Positions 60,045-64,000 of a stretch of DNA of 64,000 nt are shown in pieces. The stretch is from Paenibacillus alba (GTDB lineage: Bacteria > Bacillota > Bacilli > Paenibacillales > NBRC-103111). The notes under the pieces are model-generated. The model saw nothing but the letters and a program-made list of their open reading frames with translations, was not told the origin of the DNA and did no database searches. The DNA lies in assembly GCF_013204855.1 (NCBI RefSeq), contig NZ_JABMKZ010000003.1, positions 372,001 to 436,000 of the forward strand, in the 5' to 3' direction. The first letter of the stretch is position 1. Each line of letters opens with the position of its first letter. Made by a program: the position numbers and the translations under genes.

Positions 60045-60232
60045 TTTCATTGGATTAATTCCAATGTAAGTTACTTTGAAGATCTTTAAGGACGGTTTCA
60101 TTGGAGAAACTACAATGTTTAACCTAAAAAGCAGGGAGTTGGAGGTTTTAAGAGTATTTTCATTGGATTATTTCCAGTACAAGCAGGCAATCAGACCTTT
60201 ACTGGCTGGATTCATTGTACAAATTCCAATAG
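60045..60232. repeat. Array of four CATTGGA...TCCAATG dyads, spacing 51/62/52
   Basis: CATTGGA-type cores begin at 60048, 60099, 60161 and 60213. The first unit is a full dyad (CATTGGA / TCCAATG around TTAAT); the others keep one arm well and the other partly (ACAATG, CCAGTA, CCAATA). The array lies in a 640-bp gene-free stretch between the acsA terminator and the penicillin-binding protein gene. An open frame on the minus strand at 60212-60469 begins right after a terminator T run without RBS and is not accepted. Confidence 0.7.
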
Positions 60233-60470
60233 AGAAGAATAAATAACTTCTTCCGAAACGTATGAGTAATAAAATTCCGCCCCATACAACGCTTTTATGT
60301 TTGATAACCGACGGCTGATCTCCAGCTGAAGATACAGATCAACTCTAATCGGAGGAAGTCTGTGTACGATTGGAAAAGATGAGGAGCTGCATGATCTGCT
60401 ATACTGCTGCAAGTCTGTTGTATCCGCGTGCGGTATGAAAAGCACAGCAAGAGTCCTCTTTTCTTGCATG

Positions 60471-60503
60471 AAAAAAAAGAAGATCCGGGTGAGCGGATCT
60501 TCT
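60471..60503 (-). terminator. Rho-independent terminator of the penicillin-binding protein gene
   Basis: AAGAAGATCC pairs with GGATCTTCTT around GGGTGAGC; on the minus strand eight T follow. Confidence 0.9.
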
Positions 60504-60510
60504 TTCTTTT

Positions 60511-63500
60511 TTAATTATTAAATGCAATAGCAGCAGACGGTTTGGACTCTCCAGCATCATTCACAGCTGTTACTTTGTAATAACCGTTGTAGGCCGCTGC
60601 GTAGTAATGGAATTCGGTCGCATTATCCACAGAACCGAGCTTCGAAAAGGTTCCTTTTTCTTTGTCGCTGAAATAAACATTGTATTTCTTCACTTTGTCT
60701 TTGGCAGCATTCGCTTTCCAGGTTAGTGCAATACCTGCTCCGTCTTCTTTAGCTTTAAGGCCTGATGGTGCAGCAGGCAGATCTTTGGCTGACGGACTCG
60801 GACTCGTGGTATTGCCGTTGCCAGTACCAGTGCCAGTGCCAGTGCCAGTGCCTCCGTTATTCTCACCTGTTCCACCATTAGGCGTACCCGTAGGAGGAGG
60901 GGTTGAGCCTGGAATTTCGTTTCCGTCCAGAGGAGGCACGAATAAGGAATCTATGGAGCTTCCATCGGTAAAGGAAGAACGGCTGGCTGGCGATTCTTTG
61001 CCAGCAACGTCGACTGCTGTCACATAATATCCAACCAAGCTTGAAGCGGAGACATGGTCTACGAATTTCGTTTCTTCTCCGGCCATGACCACTTTGCCGC
61101 CCATGAGCTGGAATTTGCCACGGTTATCTGATCGGTAAAGGCGATAACCGACCAAGTCAGGGTTAGTGTTAGCTGCAAATGTAATGGTCGCAGTATCTCC
61201 GGACTTCGTCGTGACGACATTCGTTGGAGCCGGTGGCTCTTTGCCGTCGTCAACCCGTGGGTCGAGCTCTGATGGCGCATCGTCGTCGTAGTCTGTAGGC
61301 TTGTAGTTGTCAATCGATTTTCTGCTTTTCTCTGGAAGCTTGTTCATCGCATCTTGAACTTCTTTCAACAGTTGACTGATTGATTTCTGCCGTTTGATGA
61401 CGGTTTTCTCTTGGACGAAATCTGCTGGCGTTGTGTCTTGCGCCATGTAATTTAGACCATTATAGGAGCTGATCTTCATTTTGACCATCACATTGTCAAC
61501 TTCCGTTGGGACGAACTTCTTGTTGAAAATGTCGGTAACTTGATGGTCTGAACCGGATGTTAACTCGCTTGGCAGTTTCCCTGATAAGCTGGATACCGTT
61601 GCTGAGACAATGCCGTCCGGTTTGGCAAATGTTTTGGTTGGGAAGAGCTCTGGCTTCTGCTCAATCGTCCTGTTCATAATCAGCGCCCATACATCTTTGG
61701 CGTGATACGTTTGATGCGCTTGCGTTGATTTCGTCGACGATGACAATTTATTAATCGGTTGATCGTAACCAATCCACACACCTACTGTGATGTCTGGGGT
61801 GAATCCCATGAACCAAGCATCGGCATCGTCTTGTGTTGAACCTGTTTTGCCGGAAATCTCGATTTTGCCATAAGATTTATAATTTTTCATGAGGTCAGTC
61901 GCCGTACCTTGGCTAATGACCGTTTTCATCATATCCGTAATCAGATAAGCGCTTTGTGGTGAGTAGACTTGTGTAGGCTTCTGATCATGGCTATAAATGA
62001 TTTTCCCATTGGAATCTTTGATTTCACGAATCATAAAGGTTTCATTATAGGCGCCTTTATTTGGAATGGATGCATACGCGCCAGTTAATTCTCTGACAGA
62101 CGTACCGCGGCTAAGTCCGCCGATAACGCCGGTCTGAGCGTAATAATCTTCCTTTTGAATCGAAGTGATGCCCAGCTTCTTGGCGAAATCCCAAGCGTCA
62201 TTGATCCCGACTTTATTCAGGAAGATATCGATAGCTGGGATATTATAGGATTGGTTTAACGCTTTTCTAGCGGTCATGAGACCATGGAACTTGTGGTCCC
62301 AGTTTTCCGGTAGATGGAAGCCTTTGACGCCATCCTTGAGAATAATCGGAATATCATCAACGATACTGGCCGGTTGAATGGCACCTTTTTCTAAAGCAGG
62401 GATATAGGCAGCGATCGGCTTCATAGTGGAACCTGGCTGTCTGAATGCCTGTGTGGCATGATTGAGCTGTTCATCAAAGAAATTGCGCCCCTCAATCATC
62501 CCTTTGATAGCCCCTGATTTGGAGTCGATCATAATGGCGCCAACTTGCTCGATACCGCCTTTTTTCTCGTCGGTAGGCGCGAAGTTTTTCTCGTTCGCAG
62601 CAATTTCGTGCATCGAATCATAAATGGTCTTGTCGATGGTTGTATAGATTTGATAACCGCCGCGCAAGAGCTGCGTATGTATGCCTTTTAATGCTTCATT
62701 ATAAGCGGCTTGATTCTTCTTAGGATCAAGTTCAGGCTTCTGGATTTTCAACAAAATTTCGGCGGCTTCCTGCTCGGTTTCGATCATCAGATACGGATAA
62801 GTCGTATAGGCTTTTTGAGCGGCAGGGGCCATTGATGTTTTGAGATCAAACTTCAGGGCCTCTTGATACTGTTCATTCGTAATTTTCTTTTCTTCGAGCA
62901 TCCGTTTTAATACTAATTGTTCACGTGTAACGGCTTTTTTGTAACCATCTTCATCGAATTCAGGCTTGCTCGTAAAGGCGGAGTACTGCGATGGCGATTG
63001 CGGCAATCCAGCCAAATAAGCGGCTTGCGCGACATTCAATTTGTCTAAGTCGTCGATGTTGAACAGTCCCTTGGCAGCGGCCTTGATACCGTAGAGGTTG
63101 TAGCCCGTAGCCCCGTTACCATAAGGAATTTTGTTCAAATAGGCGAGGAGAATTTCATCCTTGGACATCAGACGTTCCATCCGCAAGGCCAGCAGTAATT
63201 CTCTTGCTTTCCGGCCATCATCTCGGTCTAGCGTAAGAAATACCCGTCTGGCAAGCTGCTGTGTAATCGTGCTGCCGCCGGTTTGAACTTCTTCGTTCAG
63301 CAGTTTCTGTGTTACAGCCCGGTAAAGACCGCGGAAATCGATCCCGTGATGGGATTTGAAATCTTTGTCTTCAATGGACAATACCGCATCGAGCACGACT
63401 TGGGGAATATCATTGAGCTGCGCAAGGCGCCGATCTTCCTCTGTACGCAATTGGCCAATAGGAGTATCGTCGTTGAAATAAGCGAAGCCTGTTACGGCGT

Positions 63501-63702
63501 TTTCCTGTATCTGCTGACGAATGGATTCTTCGGAGCGTACAGGATCTTTTTTAACCAAGGCACTTACATATCCGAATGCGGCGGACCCACCCAATATTCC
63601 TGCCAAAAAAGCGCTGATGAGGGTCCATTTGAGAGTAATCCAAGTGACTTTGAATGTTGTTCTCACCCAAGGTCGATTCCATTTCGCGAAAAAATTGCGC
63701 AT
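60511..63702 (-). CDS. Class A penicillin-binding protein with C-terminal FN3-like modules
   Basis: 1063 residues from the ATG at 63702 (AAGGAGG 12 bp upstream). A short cytoplasmic start and one membrane helix (about 27-50) precede the GT51 glycosyltransferase: catalytic Glu111 in SIEDKDF, GGSTITQQLARR, and RKARELLLALRMERL. The transpeptidase has Ser425 in PGSTMKP, SYN at 485-487 and KTG at 619-621. The last 300 residues hold two fibronectin type III-like modules joined by a Gly/Thr/Pro-rich linker, which would sit in the cell wall. It polymerises and cross-links peptidoglycan. The PBP1A/1B-like core is standard; the long FN3 tail occurs in Bacilli but is unusually long here. Confidence 0.94.
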   Translation of the reverse strand: MRNFFAKWNRPWVRTTFKVTWITLKWTLISAFLAGILGGSAAFGYVSALVKKDPVRSEESIRQQIQENAVTGFAYFNDDTPIGQLRTEEDRRLAQLNDIPQVVLDAVLSIEDKDFKSHHGIDFRGLYRAVTQKLLNEEVQTGGSTITQQLARRVFLTLDRDDGRKARELLLALRMERLMSKDEILLAYLNKIPYGNGATGYNLYGIKAAAKGLFNIDDLDKLNVAQAAYLAGLPQSPSQYSAFTSKPEFDEDGYKKAVTREQLVLKRMLEEKKITNEQYQEALKFDLKTSMAPAAQKAYTTYPYLMIETEQEAAEILLKIQKPELDPKKNQAAYNEALKGIHTQLLRGGYQIYTTIDKTIYDSMHEIAANEKNFAPTDEKKGGIEQVGAIMIDSKSGAIKGMIEGRNFFDEQLNHATQAFRQPGSTMKPIAAYIPALEKGAIQPASIVDDIPIILKDGVKGFHLPENWDHKFHGLMTARKALNQSYNIPAIDIFLNKVGINDAWDFAKKLGITSIQKEDYYAQTGVIGGLSRGTSVRELTGAYASIPNKGAYNETFMIREIKDSNGKIIYSHDQKPTQVYSPQSAYLITDMMKTVISQGTATDLMKNYKSYGKIEISGKTGSTQDDADAWFMGFTPDITVGVWIGYDQPINKLSSSTKSTQAHQTYHAKDVWALIMNRTIEQKPELFPTKTFAKPDGIVSATVSSLSGKLPSELTSGSDHQVTDIFNKKFVPTEVDNVMVKMKISSYNGLNYMAQDTTPADFVQEKTVIKRQKSISQLLKEVQDAMNKLPEKSRKSIDNYKPTDYDDDAPSELDPRVDDGKEPPAPTNVVTTKSGDTATITFAANTNPDLVGYRLYRSDNRGKFQLMGGKVVMAGEETKFVDHVSASSLVGYYVTAVDVAGKESPASRSSFTDGSSIDSLFVPPLDGNEIPGSTPPPTGTPNGGTGENNGGTGTGTGTGTGNGNTTSPSPSAKDLPAAPSGLKAKEDGAGIALTWKANAAKDKVKKYNVYFSDKEKGTFSKLGSVDNATEFHYYAAAYNGYYKVTAVNDAGESKPSAAIAFNN
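60821..60854 (-). repeat. 6-bp repeat encoding a Gly-Thr linker
   Basis: CCAGTG is repeated about five times (one CCAGTA variant); on the minus strand this reads GGC ACT, giving the GTGTGTGTG stretch between the FN3-like modules. In-frame length change by slippage is likely. Confidence 0.8.
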
Positions 63703-63795
63703 AAGTTCCAATATCCTCCTTACATGAACGCTAATAGTATACCATAATTGCACCTATTGCGGTAATGGTGATGCAAGAAACGACGACAGCATCGT

Positions 63796-63824
63796 TTGAC
63801 AATAACAGCGGTCCTATGTTATAA
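63796..63824 (+). promoter_or_regulatory. Sigma-A promoter of the T-box leader
   Basis: TTGACA (63796-63801), 17-bp spacer, TTATAA (63819-63824). Divergent from the penicillin-binding protein gene. Confidence 0.8.
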
Positions 63825-63830
63825 ATTGAA

Positions 63831-64000
63831 ACAAATGCATGGATGGATCAGCAGTAGGTAGCTTGTGGATGCTTTCAGAGAGCCGGTGGAGGGTGCGAAC
63901 CGGTACCTGCAGGTTAGTGAATTACGGTCTTGAGCAGTGAATGGGAACCTGCAGCCAATTGGAACTGCACTAGTAGTATTTGCCGACTAAACCCCGTTAC
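63831..64000 (+). ncRNA. T-box leader, 5' part (runs off the window)
   Basis: The sequence shows T-box Stem I features: AGTA at 63853-63856, AGAGAGCC at 63877-63884 followed by a GGTGGA...GAACCGG hairpin, and GAATTACGG at 63919-63927. Read as specifier, TAC at 63923-63925 would be tyrosine (TTA, leucine, is the shifted alternative). In Bacilli tyrS lies next to acsA, which favours tyrosine. The antiterminator (TGGNACCGCG) and the regulated gene are beyond the window end. It should switch on the gene when the cognate tRNA is uncharged. Confidence 0.75.

Noticed and set aside
60212-60469. 85-codon minus-strand open frame after the penicillin-binding protein gene
   Set aside because: Its ATG directly follows the T run of that gene's terminator, with no RBS, and its end overlaps the CATTGGA array.

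Overview
The window looks like chromosomal DNA of a spore-forming Bacillota, most probably Paenibacillus or a close relative. The evidence is a tricistronic GerA-type germination receptor, a YjcZ-type spore peptide, CcpA, the acetyl-CoA synthetase switch (acsA facing acuA/acuC), two secreted 'stalk' domain proteins, an SpeA-type arginine decarboxylase, strong AGGAGG ribosome binding sites and a T-box leader. Assignments rest on motif recognition by eye; no database search was run. I see no insertion sequence with a transposase, no prophage, no CRISPR array, no tRNA and no rRNA.

Layout. 1-2.3 kb: small unknown proteins, a lipoprotein Cu/Zn superoxide dismutase and a Ser/Gly/Gln repeat protein. 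2.3-5.8 kb (minus): germination receptor operon. 6-12.8 kb: single-gene units (CBS protein, divergent PAP2, GNAT, a GGDEF-histidine kinase fusion, MBL hydrolase, alpha/beta hydrolase, stalk protein, DUF1292). 12.8-16.9 kb: speA and two MFS transporters. 17-19.6 kb (minus): ABC exporter plus TetR repressor behind a promoter flanked by two identical operators. 19.6-20.2 kb: an array of about 112-bp hairpin-rich tandem repeats. 20.3-28.3 kb: secreted repeat protein, DUF1054, stalk protein, and a two-component system facing a three-gene ABC exporter (linearmycin-resistance type). 28.5-29.5 kb: two conserved unknowns.

29.7-36.4 kb is a sugar operon: two permeases, solute-binding lipoprotein, LacI regulator, BadF/NagK-type sugar kinase and a GH4 glycosidase. 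36.5-42.7 kb is a second operon: LacI regulator, LarA-family (nickel-pincer) racemase/epimerase homologue, gluconokinase, mannonate-oxidoreductase-like SDR and 6-phosphogluconate dehydrogenase. Together these suggest a route from fructuronate or mannonate through gluconate into the pentose phosphate pathway. 43-46.9 kb: aroK, rhodanese, aroA, C39 peptidase, CoA-binding protein. 47-49 kb: half-size FAD protein and an Asn/Gln-rich repeat protein. 49.1-53.3 kb: NagE-like PTS EIICBA, enzyme I and a PfpI protein. 53.4-59.8 kb: zinc-ribbon protein, ccpA, mtnN, acuC, acuA, acsA. 60.5-63.7 kb: class A penicillin-binding protein. 63.8 kb to the end: promoter and 5' part of a T-box leader, probably for tyrS.

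The most unusual non-coding signals are two unrelated-looking intergenic arrays (47.0-47.2 and 60.0-60.2 kb). Each has four short dyads with nearly the same spacing (51/61/51 and 51/62/52 bp). The A-B-A-B-B hairpin array at 19.6-20.2 kb is the third.
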